Made by a program: the position numbers and the translations under genes. 52,933 nt of DNA from an uncultured bacterium. GTDB taxonomy: Bacteria; Verrucomicrobiota; Kiritimatiellia; RFP12; UBA1067. The notes under the pieces were generated by a model. That model was not told where the DNA came from. It saw nothing but the letters and a program-made list of their open reading frames with translations, and did not search any database. Location: contig CACZAK010000089.1 of the NCBI GenBank assembly GCA_902779075.1, positions 1-52,933 on the forward strand. Direction: 5' to 3'. Shown here one piece after another: positions 41,160 to 50,053 of the stretch (position 1 is the first letter of the stretch; every line of letters begins with the position of its first letter).

Positions 41160-42221
41160 ATGACGAAATTTGTGAAGAGCAACGAAGCCGTGGTGATGGG
41201 CGCGCTCTATGCGGGGTGCGACCTCTACTTCGGCTATCCGATCACTCCTGCGAGCGAGATCGCCCACGGGGCGGCGAAGTGGTTCCCGATGCTCGGCCGC
41301 ACGTTCGTGCAGGCGGAGTGCGAGACCGCGTCCGTCAACATGATGTTCGGCGCGGCCGGCGCGGGCAAACTGTGCATGACCGCGACGAGCGGCCCCGGCT
41401 TCTCCCTCATGCAGGAGGGCCTCTCCTACCTCGCGGGCGCGGAGCTGCCCGCCGTGATCGTGGACGTCAACCGGGCCGGTCCCGGCCTCGGCAACGTCTA
41501 CCCCGAGCAGAGCGACTACACGCCGGCCGTGAAGGGCGGCGGACACGGCAACTACCAGACGTTCACGCTCGCCCCGGCGAGCGCGCAGGAGATGTGCGAC
41601 TTCACCATCAAGGCGTTCAAGATGGCCGCCAAGTGGCGCACGCCGGCGGTCGTTTTCGCGGACGGTCTGCAGGGCCAGATGATGGAAGCCGTGGAGCTGC
41701 CGGACGCGGAGCTGCCGCGTCCCGACTTCTCCGAGTGGGCCGCGCAGGGCGAACCCGCGACGCGCCGGAACCTCGTGAAGTCCATCTTCCTCGACGCCGC
41801 CGCGCAGGAGGTGTTCAACGAGCATCTCCAACGCAAGTACGAGGACATGGCCGCCGACGCGATGGCGGAAACCTACCTCGCCGCTGACGCGGAGCTGATC
41901 ATCGTGGCGTTCGGCATCGCGAGCCGCGTGGCGCGCACCACGGCGGAGACGCTGCGCCGCAAGGGAATGAAGGCGGGCGTGTTCCGTCCGATCACCCTCA
42001 ACCCGTTCCCGCGCGAACGGCTCGCCGCCGCCGCAAAGGGACGCAAGATCATGACGATCGAGCTGGACGCCGGTCAGTTCGCGGACGACGTGCGCCTCAA
42101 CCTCGCGAAGGCGGGCCTCGGCGCCGAGGCCGCGAACGTGATGATGATCCACCGCATGGGCGGTCAGGTCGTGACCGTCGACGACGCCGTGAAAGCTGCA
42201 AAGATGATCTTGGGGAAGTGA
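41160..42221 (+). CDS. vorB: 2-oxoacid:ferredoxin oxidoreductase alpha subunit (VorB/KorA type)
   Basis: This 353-residue protein contains the pyrimidine-binding half: LYFGYPITPASEIAH, FVQAECETASVNMMFGAAGAG and TATSGPGFSLMQEGLSYLAGAELP are typical of KorA/VorB. With its partners it oxidatively decarboxylates a 2-oxoacid (2-oxoisovalerate or 2-oxoglutarate) to acyl-CoA with reduction of ferredoxin. The vor assignment rests on memory of closely similar proteins and is not certain against kor. Its stop is one base before the next ATG. Confidence 0.88.
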   Translation: MTKFVKSNEAVVMGALYAGCDLYFGYPITPASEIAHGAAKWFPMLGRTFVQAECETASVNMMFGAAGAGKLCMTATSGPGFSLMQEGLSYLAGAELPAVIVDVNRAGPGLGNVYPEQSDYTPAVKGGGHGNYQTFTLAPASAQEMCDFTIKAFKMAAKWRTPAVVFADGLQGQMMEAVELPDAELPRPDFSEWAAQGEPATRRNLVKSIFLDAAAQEVFNEHLQRKYEDMAADAMAETYLAADAELIIVAFGIASRVARTTAETLRRKGMKAGVFRPITLNPFPRERLAAAAKGRKIMTIELDAGQFADDVRLNLAKAGLGAEAANVMMIHRMGGQVVTVDDAVKAAKMILGK

Positions 42222-42222
42222 G

Positions 42223-43671
42223 ATGAAGACGATTGAGCAAAAAGGAATGTACCAGAAGTTCCCGCGGAGCGGGAAGGATACGCGCGTGACGCACTACTGT
42301 GCCGGATGCGGACACGGCATCGTGAACAAGCTCGTGGCCGAATGCTGCGCCGAGATGGGCTTGCAGGACCAGACGATCTTCGTCGACCCCGTCGGCTGCG
42401 GCGTGTTCACCTACTACTACTGGGACGCGGCGCACATCTCCGCCGCCCACGGTCGCGCCTCTGCGGCGGCGACGGGCGTGAGCCGTGCCCGCCCCGACGC
42501 CGTCACGATCGCCTACCAGGGCGACGGCGACCTCGGCGCGATCGGCTTCAACAACGCCTTCCAGGCCGCCTCCCGCGGCGAGAAGTTCGGCTGCATCTTC
42601 ATCAACAACTCCCTCTACGGCATGACCGGCGGACAGATGGCCCCCACCACGCTGGAGGGCGAGAAGACCACCACCACGCCGTTCGGACGCGACCCGGCCC
42701 TTACGGGGCACCCGCTCCACGTGTGCGAGGTGTTCAACCAGCTCCAGGCGCCCGTCTACATCGCGCGCGTCTCGGTGGCCGATACGAAGCGCATCCTGCA
42801 GTGCAAGCAGGCAATCAAGCGCCTCTTTGAGATCCAGCGCGACCACAGGGGCTACGCGCTCCTTGAAATCCTCGCGCCGTGTCCCACCAACTTCCGCATG
42901 GACCCGCTCAAGGCGGCCGAGTTCTGCAAGAACGAGATGGAGGCCGAGTTCCCGCTGGGCACCTTCCGCGATGCGGAGAAGGGCGTGACGCCTGAGGCAA
43001 TCGGCACGCAGCATCAGGCCAGCGCCGCACTGGAAGTGAAGTCCGTGCCGCAGGTCGCCTCGTGCGCGGAGCTGTTCGGCGTGTCGGACGGCGTGGACGC
43101 GCCGCCGGCGGAGGACGATCCCTCCGTGCCGGAGCGCCGCTTCAAATTCGCGGGCTACGGCGGGCAGGGAATCCTCTCGCTCGGCATCTGCGTGGCGGAG
43201 GCCGCGCGCCTTGAAAAGCGCCACACGCTGTGGTTCCCGTCCTACGGACCGGAGCAGCGCGGCGGGTCGGCGTCCTGCTCGGTGGTCGTGAGTGGCACGC
43301 CCATCGGTTCGCCCACGGTGGAGCACCCCGACGTGCTCGTGTGCATGAACCAGCCGTCGTACGAGCGGTTCGTGGGCGACGTGAAGAAGGGCGGCATCGT
43401 GATCGTGGACGCCTCCGTGCCGATTACGAAGCAGCCGCCCGAAGGCGTGAAGCTCTATCAGGTGCCCGCCATCCAGATGGCAGAGGACTTCGGCGTGCCC
43501 AAGGCCGCCAACACGATGATGCTCGCCGCACTCCGCGCCTTCAAGGCCACCGGCCTCGATGACGCGCACCTTGAGACGGCGCTCTGCGCGAGTTTCAAGA
43601 AGAAACCACAGCTTGTCGAGAAGAACCGCGACCTCCTCCATCGTGCGGAGGCCGCGCTTCTGAACAACTGA
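42223..43671 (+). CDS. fused TPP (beta) and gamma subunits of 2-oxoacid:ferredoxin oxidoreductase
   Basis: This 482-residue fusion has a TPP-binding subunit in residues 1-270 (HYCAGCGHGIVNK, YQGDGDLGAIGFNNAFQAA, FINNSLYGMTGGQMAPTT) and, after a linker, a gamma subunit from about 305 (FAGYGGQGILSLGICVAEAA, WFPSYGPEQRGGSASCSVVVS). These are usually two genes. The linker (about 270-305) is acidic and proline-rich. With the ferredoxin and alpha genes all four functional parts are present in three genes. Confidence 0.92.
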   Translation: MKTIEQKGMYQKFPRSGKDTRVTHYCAGCGHGIVNKLVAECCAEMGLQDQTIFVDPVGCGVFTYYYWDAAHISAAHGRASAAATGVSRARPDAVTIAYQGDGDLGAIGFNNAFQAASRGEKFGCIFINNSLYGMTGGQMAPTTLEGEKTTTTPFGRDPALTGHPLHVCEVFNQLQAPVYIARVSVADTKRILQCKQAIKRLFEIQRDHRGYALLEILAPCPTNFRMDPLKAAEFCKNEMEAEFPLGTFRDAEKGVTPEAIGTQHQASAALEVKSVPQVASCAELFGVSDGVDAPPAEDDPSVPERRFKFAGYGGQGILSLGICVAEAARLEKRHTLWFPSYGPEQRGGSASCSVVVSGTPIGSPTVEHPDVLVCMNQPSYERFVGDVKKGGIVIVDASVPITKQPPEGVKLYQVPAIQMAEDFGVPKAANTMMLAALRAFKATGLDDAHLETALCASFKKKPQLVEKNRDLLHRAEAALLNN

Positions 43672-43700
43672 ACAACGCAAACCAAGAAAGGAACCCGACA

Positions 43701-44222
43701 ATGAAAAGTCCCCTGAACATCCTATCCGCCCTTGCGCTCGCCTCTGCGGCGCTGACGGTTCTCCCCGCCTGCAAGGCCGTTCCTAAGGACGCCACGCCTG
43801 CGGAGCCGACCCCTGCGGTGGCTGAGGCTCCTGCCGAGACGAGCCACACCTGGTTCGCGAAGAAGGGCCAACGCCGCCGTGCGAAGGCAGCGACGCCCGC
43901 GCCGACCGCTGTGGCCGAGCCGGTCGACACCGAACTCCAGACCGTGATCGTGACGGGCTATTGCAGCTGCCCGAAGTGCTGCGGCGCAAAAGCCGGCGGT
44001 CTCACGGCGACCGGCACGAAGGCCCAGCTCGGCACGATTGCGGCTGATCCGTCTATTTTCCCGTTCGGCACGCAGCTGAACGTTCCCGGATACGGCGAGG
44101 GCGTGGTGGAGGACACCGGCTCCCGCGTGAAGGGTTTCCACATCGACGTGTGGTTCCCGACCCACGCCCAGGCGCAGGCCTGGGGTAGCCGCGAGATGTA
44201 CGTGGCACAGCCGTCCCGGTAA
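43701..44222 (+). CDS. lipoprotein with 3D (MltA-like) domain
   Basis: This 173-residue protein has a lipoprotein signal ending in the lipobox LPAC (Cys24), a proline/alanine-rich spacer and a C-terminal 3D domain: VTGYCSCPKCCG, TATGTKAQLGTIAADP, FPFGTQLNVPGYG and EDTGSRVKGFHIDVWF with the three conserved aspartates. 3D domains occur in lytic transglycosylases and resuscitation factors acting on peptidoglycan. AAAGGA precedes the start. It lies between the oxidoreductase operon and the alpha-galactosidase without an obvious link. Confidence 0.88.
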   Translation: MKSPLNILSALALASAALTVLPACKAVPKDATPAEPTPAVAEAPAETSHTWFAKKGQRRRAKAATPAPTAVAEPVDTELQTVIVTGYCSCPKCCGAKAGGLTATGTKAQLGTIAADPSIFPFGTQLNVPGYGEGVVEDTGSRVKGFHIDVWFPTHAQAQAWGSREMYVAQPSR

Positions 44223-44274
44223 GGGAAAACGCGCGGTCGCACCGGTCTGGCAGGAACAACACGAGGAGAATCAC

Positions 44275-46551
44275 ATGAACGAGAAAATCATGCTGGCGGC
44301 GCTGGCCGCCTGTCTCGCCGGATTCGCCGGTGCGGCCACGGACGGCTCGTCGAGCCGTCCCCGCCAAGGGGACGACTTTCTCCTCCAGACGAAATCAACC
44401 ACCCTCGCCCTCCGCCGCGAGAACGGCTCCTGGAACGTGGCCCATTACGGCGCACGGGTGGAGTCGGCGGCCGACGTCGCGGCCCTCGCGTGGAACCGCT
44501 GGACGGGCGGACACAAGTACGAGCAGCGGCGTCCGGCCGCCTACGCGGCCTACGGTGGCGACCGCGCGAACGGCTACAGCTTCAACAAATGGGGCGGCCT
44601 GCAGGTGACGCACGCGGACGGCAACCTCTCGCTCACCCTCGTGGGCGAGGAGGCCCGGACCGTCCCCGACGCGCCGGGCGTCACGCACCTCGTGCTGAAG
44701 CAGCGGGATAGTGTCCGGCCGTTTTTCGTCACGCAGCATTTCCGAGCCTTTGAGGCGTGCGACGTGATCGAGACGTGGGTGGAGCTGGAGAACGGCGAGA
44801 AGGGCGCGGTGCGGCTTGGCCGCATGGATTCCTTTGCGATGGACTTCCCGCTCCTCGCGGACGCGTTCCGGTTCCAGTACGCGACGGGACAGTGGGGTGT
44901 CGAGGCGCAGCTGCGCGAGACGTCTGTCGAGCGCGGACAGACCGTCACGATCGGTTCCCGGAGCGGCGTGCGCGACGCCTTCGGGAACAACGCGAGCTTC
45001 ATGCTCACCGTCGGCGCGGCGTCCACCGAGACGACCGGCCGCGTGATCGGCGGCATCCTCTGCTGGTCCGGAACGTGGAACATCGGCGTGCAGCGCGATC
45101 CGTGCGACTTCGTCGAGATCCGCGCGGGGGCGGACACTTCCGCCGGCGCGTATGTGCTTGACGCGGGCAAGTCGATCACGCTTCCGAAGTTCGCGTTCAC
45201 CTACTCCGATTCGGGCAAGGGCCAGATTTCCCGCAACATCCACCGCTGGGCACGTGACTGGCAGATGCCCGCCGGACACAAGCTGCGTCCCGTGCTTCTC
45301 AACAGTTGGGAGGGCAGCTACTTCAGCTTCACCGAGCAGGTGCTGCACGACATGATGGACGGCGTGAAGGAAATGGGCGGCGAGTTGTTCGTCCTGGACG
45401 ACGGCTGGTTCGGCACAGGCAAGTACGCGCGCGACGCCGTCCACAAGGACAAGGTGGGCCTCGGCGACTGGGTGGTGAATCCCGAAAAACTGCCGAACGG
45501 CCTCGTGGGTCTCAGCGACGAGGCGAAGAAGCGCGGACTCAAGTTCGGCTTCTGGGTGGAGCCAGAGATGGTGAACACCAACAGCTGGATCTTCGAGGCG
45601 CATCCCGACTGGGTGATCCGCGAGGAAGGGCGTCCAGTGAACGTGGGGCGCGGCGGTTCGCAGACCGTGCTCGACTACTCCAACCCGGCCGTGCGCGACA
45701 ACATCTTTGGCCAGCTCGACGCGCTCTACTCGAAGATCCCCGATCTTTCCTACATCAAGTGGGACGCGAACGCCGACTTCTTCAACATGGGCTCCACCTA
45801 CCTCGACGCGGCGCACCAGGCGAACCTGCCGTTCGACTACACCGTGGGCCTCTACGACCTGCTTGCGAAGCTCCGCGCCAAGTATCCGCAGGTGGACATC
45901 CAGGCCTGCTCTTCTGGCGGTGGGCGCGTGGACTACGGCTTCCTGCGCTATGCGGACGAGGTCTGGGCCTCGGACGACACCGACGCGCGCGAGCGCGTGT
46001 TCATCCAGTGGGGCGAGGGCCAGTTCTTTCCCGCCTGCGCGATCGCCGCGCACGTGACGGACGTGCCGAACCATCAGACCAAGCGCATCACGCCGCTCAA
46101 GTTCCGTTTCGACGTGGCGATGAGCGCGCGTCTCGGATTCGAGCTGCATCCGAAGAACATGTCCGCCGAGGACCTCGCCTTCGCGAAGAAGTGCGTGTCT
46201 GCCTACAAGCGCATCCGCCCGACCGTGCAGCAGGGCGACCTCTACCGTCTCGTCTCGCCGTACGGCAACAAGTATGCTGCGCTCATGTACGTGAACGGCG
46301 ACGCCTCGCACGCGGTCGTGTTCCTCTGGGGACTTGCGCGCGGCATCATGAGCGACTATGTGCCGCCGCTCGCGTTGCAGGGCCTCGACGCGAACAAGAC
46401 GTACACGGTGAAGGAGATCAACGTCGTCAAGGACAAGCACAGCCGCGTGAACGGCAAGACGCTGAGCGGCAAGACGCTCATGGCGATGGGCCTGCCCGTG
46501 CGTCTGCGCGGCGACTACGACTCCGCCGTGTTTGAACTGACTGCAAAATGA
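44275..46551 (+). CDS. alpha-galactosidase, GH36
   Basis: This 758-residue protein has a signal peptide (IMLAALAACLAGFAGA), a large N-terminal beta-sandwich (about 30-330), a TIM barrel and a C-terminal beta domain. The nucleophile is D497 in YIKWDANAD and the acid/base is probably D567 in WASDDTDARER; FVLDDGWFG, FGFWVEPEMVN and CSSGGGRVD are GH36 hallmarks. It removes alpha-galactose from raffinose-type sugars or galactomannans. AGGAGA is upstream. The signal peptide suggests periplasmic or surface action. Confidence 0.93.
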   Translation: MNEKIMLAALAACLAGFAGAATDGSSSRPRQGDDFLLQTKSTTLALRRENGSWNVAHYGARVESAADVAALAWNRWTGGHKYEQRRPAAYAAYGGDRANGYSFNKWGGLQVTHADGNLSLTLVGEEARTVPDAPGVTHLVLKQRDSVRPFFVTQHFRAFEACDVIETWVELENGEKGAVRLGRMDSFAMDFPLLADAFRFQYATGQWGVEAQLRETSVERGQTVTIGSRSGVRDAFGNNASFMLTVGAASTETTGRVIGGILCWSGTWNIGVQRDPCDFVEIRAGADTSAGAYVLDAGKSITLPKFAFTYSDSGKGQISRNIHRWARDWQMPAGHKLRPVLLNSWEGSYFSFTEQVLHDMMDGVKEMGGELFVLDDGWFGTGKYARDAVHKDKVGLGDWVVNPEKLPNGLVGLSDEAKKRGLKFGFWVEPEMVNTNSWIFEAHPDWVIREEGRPVNVGRGGSQTVLDYSNPAVRDNIFGQLDALYSKIPDLSYIKWDANADFFNMGSTYLDAAHQANLPFDYTVGLYDLLAKLRAKYPQVDIQACSSGGGRVDYGFLRYADEVWASDDTDARERVFIQWGEGQFFPACAIAAHVTDVPNHQTKRITPLKFRFDVAMSARLGFELHPKNMSAEDLAFAKKCVSAYKRIRPTVQQGDLYRLVSPYGNKYAALMYVNGDASHAVVFLWGLARGIMSDYVPPLALQGLDANKTYTVKEINVVKDKHSRVNGKTLSGKTLMAMGLPVRLRGDYDSAVFELTAK

Positions 46552-46570
46552 AGAAGGGAAGGGGAACAAG

Positions 46571-47128
46571 ATGGAACAGACTGTCCTGAGGTACTTGAAA
46601 GTGATCGGGTCGTGGCGCGACGTGGCGGACGCCGCACGCACCACAATCCGCATGGGCGCGGGCACGAAGGAGCCGACGTCCGCGTGGAAGCGCCGGATTC
46701 TCCTCGCGGAGCACTCGCCGATCCGCAAGCTGCTCGTGTCGTGGAAGTGGGGCAACCTGCCCTACTGGGTGAGCGTCCACTTCGTTCGCCACAAGTACGG
46801 GATCGAGCATTTCGTCTCCACGCAGCGCACGGACCGCACGGGCGAGGATCGCACGGTGAAGCAGCAGGACGCGCCCGTGGAGCACGAGTGCTTCGCGAAC
46901 GCGGCCGAACTGATGTTCATCAGCCGCCGCCGCCTCTGTTCGCAGGCGTCGCCCGAGACGCGCGCCGCATGGAAGATGGTGATCGACGCGCTCGCGGAGA
47001 AGGAGCCGGAGCTCGCCTCGTGCTGCGTACCCGAATGCGTGTACCGCGGGTTCTGTCCCGAATTCAAGAGCTGCGGCTATGTCGACACCCCCGCCTACGC
47101 GGAGGCCGTGAAACGCTATCGCGGGTGA
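46571..47128 (+). CDS. ThyX-like protein (divergent)
   Basis: This 185-residue protein contains LLAEHSPIRKLLVSWKWG, HFVRHKYGIEHFVSTQRTDRT and, near the end, CVPECVYRGFCPEFKSCGY. The H-F-V-R-H-K...STQR core recalls the flavin-dependent thymidylate synthase ThyX motif RHR-x7-S, and similar short proteins are common in gut bacteria and their phages. The classical RHRxxSxNExSxRYS motif is not present in full, so activity as a thymidylate synthase is uncertain. The terminal cysteines may bind metal. It lies 8 bp before the pseudouridine synthase gene. Confidence 0.6.
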   Translation: MEQTVLRYLKVIGSWRDVADAARTTIRMGAGTKEPTSAWKRRILLAEHSPIRKLLVSWKWGNLPYWVSVHFVRHKYGIEHFVSTQRTDRTGEDRTVKQQDAPVEHECFANAAELMFISRRRLCSQASPETRAAWKMVIDALAEKEPELASCCVPECVYRGFCPEFKSCGYVDTPAYAEAVKRYRG

Positions 47129-47135
47129 CCGGTCG

Positions 47136-47876
47136 ATGGAAGAGCGCCTCCAGAACGTGCTGTCGCACCGCGGGGTGGCCTCGCGCCGCCACGCGGCGGA
47201 GATCATCGCCGCCGGGCGCGTGACGGTGGACGGACGCGTCGTCACGGAACCCGGCGCGCGCGTGGACCCTGCGGCGGTGCGCATCACAGTGGACGGTCGG
47301 CCTCTCGACGTGGCCGAGGAGACGACGCGCACGATTATGATGTACAAGCCGGCAGGCGTTCTTTCCACGCTCTCCGACCCGTTCGGCGGGCGTACTGTGG
47401 CGGATCTCCTGCGCGGAAAGGTACGCGAGCGCCTTGTGCCGGTTGGGCGTCTCGACAAGGACAGCGAGGGACTCCTCCTCCTTTCCAATGACGGCGCGCT
47501 CGTGAACCGTCTCACGCATCCGCGTTTCGAGCACGAGAAGATCTACATCGTGCGCGCGGCGGGACGCTGGAGCGACGAGAAACTGCGCGTGCTGCGCGGG
47601 CCCGTGGAAATGCCGGACGGCTACGTGACGCGTCCCGTGCCCGTGGAGGTCGTGCGCCTCGGCGACGACAACGTACACGTGCTCTGCTTCCATCTGCGCG
47701 AAGGACGCAAGCGCCAGATTCGCTACATGTGCAGTGCGGCGCACCTCGTGGTGCTGTCGCTCAAGCGCGTCGCCATCGGCGCGCTGCGTCTGCCCGATGA
47801 CCTCAAGCCAGGCGAGTGGCACGACCTTTCATCTGCCGAGATTGAAGCGGCACAGTCCATACGGACAAAAAAGTAA
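47136..47876 (+). CDS. RsuA/RluB-family pseudouridine synthase
   Basis: This 246-residue protein has an N-terminal S4 RNA-binding domain (RLQNVLSHRGVASRRHAAEIIAAG) and the catalytic domain with the aspartate motif GRLDKDSEGLLLLSNDG, plus YKPAGVLST and the C-terminal REGRKRQIRYM. It isomerises a uridine in rRNA (RluB/RsuA type); which site cannot be told. It probably shares a transcript with the ThyX-like gene. Confidence 0.9.
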   Translation: MEERLQNVLSHRGVASRRHAAEIIAAGRVTVDGRVVTEPGARVDPAAVRITVDGRPLDVAEETTRTIMMYKPAGVLSTLSDPFGGRTVADLLRGKVRERLVPVGRLDKDSEGLLLLSNDGALVNRLTHPRFEHEKIYIVRAAGRWSDEKLRVLRGPVEMPDGYVTRPVPVEVVRLGDDNVHVLCFHLREGRKRQIRYMCSAAHLVVLSLKRVAIGALRLPDDLKPGEWHDLSSAEIEAAQSIRTKK

Positions 47877-47900
47877 CACCCCCAAAAAGGAAACAATACA

Positions 47901-48797
47901 ATGAAGCTGAAGAAACTCGAAGGACTCATCGCCGCCGCGCATACGGCGTTCAACGCCGACGGCAGCGTGAATTACGACGTCATCCCGAAACAGGCCGCGA
48001 TGCTCATCAAGCAGAAGGTCACGGGAGTGTACGTGAGCGGCACGACCGGCGAGGGCGTGCACTGCTCCACGGAGGAGCGCAAGCGCGTGATGGACGCGTG
48101 GGTGAAGGCCGCCAAGGGCAAGCTCTTCCTCATCGCCCACGTCGGCTCGCTCTCGCTCCCCGACACACAGGAGCTCGCGAAGTACGCGCAGGAGGTCGGC
48201 ATGGACGCGACGAGCATCGTGCCGCCGTGCTTTTTCCGTCCCGGCTCCATCCAGGGCCTCATCGACTACATCAACGAGGCGCTCAAGTACGCGCAGAAGT
48301 TGCCGTTCTACTACTACCACACCTCGATGAGCGGCGTGACCTTCGACATGGAGGCGTTCCTGAAGGCCGCCGACGGCAAGATCAAGAACCTCGCCGGCAT
48401 CAAGTTCAACTACCCCGACCTCTACATGTACCAGCGCTGCATCCGCGCGTGCGGCGGCAAGTACGACATCACGTGGGGCATCGACGAGTGGTTCGCGGGC
48501 GCCGTTGCGCTCGGCGCGAAGTCCGCCATCGGCTCCACGTACAACTACTCCGCCGGCCTCTACTACAAGATCTGGGACGCCGTCAAGAAAGGCGACCTCA
48601 AGACGAGCGAGAAGTACATGAAGAAGGTGTGCGACATCGTCGACATCCTCGTGGAGTTCGGCGGCGTCGCGGCCGGCAAGGCGATGTGCGCGGTCCATGG
48701 CGTGGATCTCGGCACGGTGCGCGTGCCGCTCAAGGCCCTCACCGACGCGCAGAAGGCGGACATCGTCAAGCGCCTCAAGAAGATCGGGTACAAGTGA
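47901..48797 (+). CDS. nanA: N-acetylneuraminate lyase
   Basis: This 298-residue DapA-superfamily aldolase has the NanA-type motifs YVSGTTGEGVHCST, YYYHTSMSGV (Tyr139 aligning with the catalytic Tyr) and the Schiff-base lysine K168 in AGIKFNY. It splits N-acetylneuraminate to ManNAc and pyruvate. AAAGGA is upstream. The downstream N-acylglucosamine 2-epimerase and sialidase support the sialic-acid role over dihydrodipicolinate synthase. Confidence 0.9.
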   Translation: MKLKKLEGLIAAAHTAFNADGSVNYDVIPKQAAMLIKQKVTGVYVSGTTGEGVHCSTEERKRVMDAWVKAAKGKLFLIAHVGSLSLPDTQELAKYAQEVGMDATSIVPPCFFRPGSIQGLIDYINEALKYAQKLPFYYYHTSMSGVTFDMEAFLKAADGKIKNLAGIKFNYPDLYMYQRCIRACGGKYDITWGIDEWFAGAVALGAKSAIGSTYNYSAGLYYKIWDAVKKGDLKTSEKYMKKVCDIVDILVEFGGVAAGKAMCAVHGVDLGTVRVPLKALTDAQKADIVKRLKKIGYK

Positions 48798-48804
48798 TCC
48801 GGTA

Positions 48805-48851
48805 ATTGTTCACAAATCTCAAATGACACAATTGTTCACAAATGACAAATA
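48805..48851 (+). repeat. ATTGTTC/ACAAATC heptamer array over the epimerase start
   Basis: Units read ATTGTTC, ACAAATC, TCAAATG, (ACACA), ATTGTTC, ACAAATG, ACAAATA. The ATG of the epimerase gene (48842) lies inside the sixth unit, and no Shine-Dalgarno site is visible. Confidence 0.9.
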
Positions 48852-50014
48852 AAAATTATTGGGACAAGTGGGCCAAGACCTACAAGAGCGAGCTCCTGCG
48901 CAACGTGATGCCGTTCTGGATGAAGCACGGCTGGGACCGCAAGAACGGCGGCGTCTACACGTGCGTCGATCGCGACGGCTCGCTGATGGACTCGACGAAG
49001 AGCGTCTGGTTCCAGGGCCGCTTCGGATGGATGACGGCTTACGCCTACAACCACGTGGAGAAGAATCCCGAATGGCTGGAGGCGTCGAAGAGCTGCTGCG
49101 AGTTCCTTGAGAAGCACTGCTTTGCCAAGGACGGGCGTGCCTACTTCGCCGTGACGGCGGAGGGCGTGGGCCTCCAGAAGCGCCGCTACGTGTTCTCCGA
49201 GTGCTTCGCCGCGATCGCCTACGCGGAATACTCGCTCGCAAGTGGGGACAAGGCGTGGGCGAAGAAGGCTGTCGCGCTCTTCAAGCGCATCCGCAAGTTC
49301 GTCGCCAACCCGAAAAAGTGGATGCCGTCCAAGTTCGAGCCCGTCGTGCAGTGTCAGGGACACTCCCTCACGATGATTCTCATCAACGTGGCGATGGTGC
49401 TGAAGCAGATCTCGGACGATCCCGTCCTCGACCAGCAGATCACCGAGTCGATCGACCTCCTCACGAAGTACTTCATCCACCCGGAGTTCAAGGCGCTCCT
49501 CGAGACGGTCGGACCCAACGGCGAGTTCATCGACACGCTCGCGGGCCGCGTGATCAACCCCGGACACTGCATCGAGACGAGCTGGTTCCTGATGGACGTG
49601 GCCGTGGCGCGCAAGGACAAGGCGCTCCTCAAGACCGCGCTCAAGATACTCGACTGGTCGTGGGACTGGGGCTGGGACAAGAAGTACGGCGGCATCATCT
49701 CATTCAAGGACTGCCGCAACCTCCCGCCGCAGTGCTACGAGCAGGACATGAAGTTCTGGTGGCCGCAGTGCGAGACGATCATCGCGTCCGCCTACGCCTA
49801 CAAGCTGACGGGCGACGCCAAGTACATGAAGTGGCACAAGCTCGCCTCCGAGTGGGCGTGGAAGCACCTGAAGGACCGCAAGTACCCCGAGTGGTACGGC
49901 TACCTCCACCGCGACGGCACGGTTGCGCAGCCGGCGAAGGGCAACATCTTCAAGGGTCCGTTCCACATCCCGCGCATGCTCGTCAAGGCGTGGGAGATTG
50001 TTCGTGGTTTGTGA
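48842..50014 (+). CDS. N-acylglucosamine 2-epimerase
   Basis: This 390-residue (alpha/alpha)6-barrel protein is of the AGE/renin-binding-protein family, which interconverts ManNAc and GlcNAc. Family residues visible are WFQGRFGWM (Arg), the GHCIETSWF segment (His and Glu of the active site) and FHIPRML near the end (second His). It follows nanA after a 44-bp heptamer spacer, so the two likely serve sialic-acid breakdown, turning ManNAc into GlcNAc. The final codons and stop run into another heptamer array. Confidence 0.9.
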   Translation: MTNKNYWDKWAKTYKSELLRNVMPFWMKHGWDRKNGGVYTCVDRDGSLMDSTKSVWFQGRFGWMTAYAYNHVEKNPEWLEASKSCCEFLEKHCFAKDGRAYFAVTAEGVGLQKRRYVFSECFAAIAYAEYSLASGDKAWAKKAVALFKRIRKFVANPKKWMPSKFEPVVQCQGHSLTMILINVAMVLKQISDDPVLDQQITESIDLLTKYFIHPEFKALLETVGPNGEFIDTLAGRVINPGHCIETSWFLMDVAVARKDKALLKTALKILDWSWDWGWDKKYGGIISFKDCRNLPPQCYEQDMKFWWPQCETIIASAYAYKLTGDAKYMKWHKLASEWAWKHLKDRKYPEWYGYLHRDGTVAQPAKGNIFKGPFHIPRMLVKAWEIVRGL

Positions 50015-50039
50015 TTAGTGGTTAGTGGCTCGTGGTTAG
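50005..50039 (+). repeat. heptamer array after the epimerase gene
   Basis: Five contiguous units: TGGTTTG, TGATTAG, TGGTTAG, TGGCTCG, TGGTTAG. The second supplies the TGA stop (50012-50014) of the epimerase, and the array ends 14 bp before the next ATG. Confidence 0.88.
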
Positions 50040-50053
50040 CGGAAAGGGATAAA

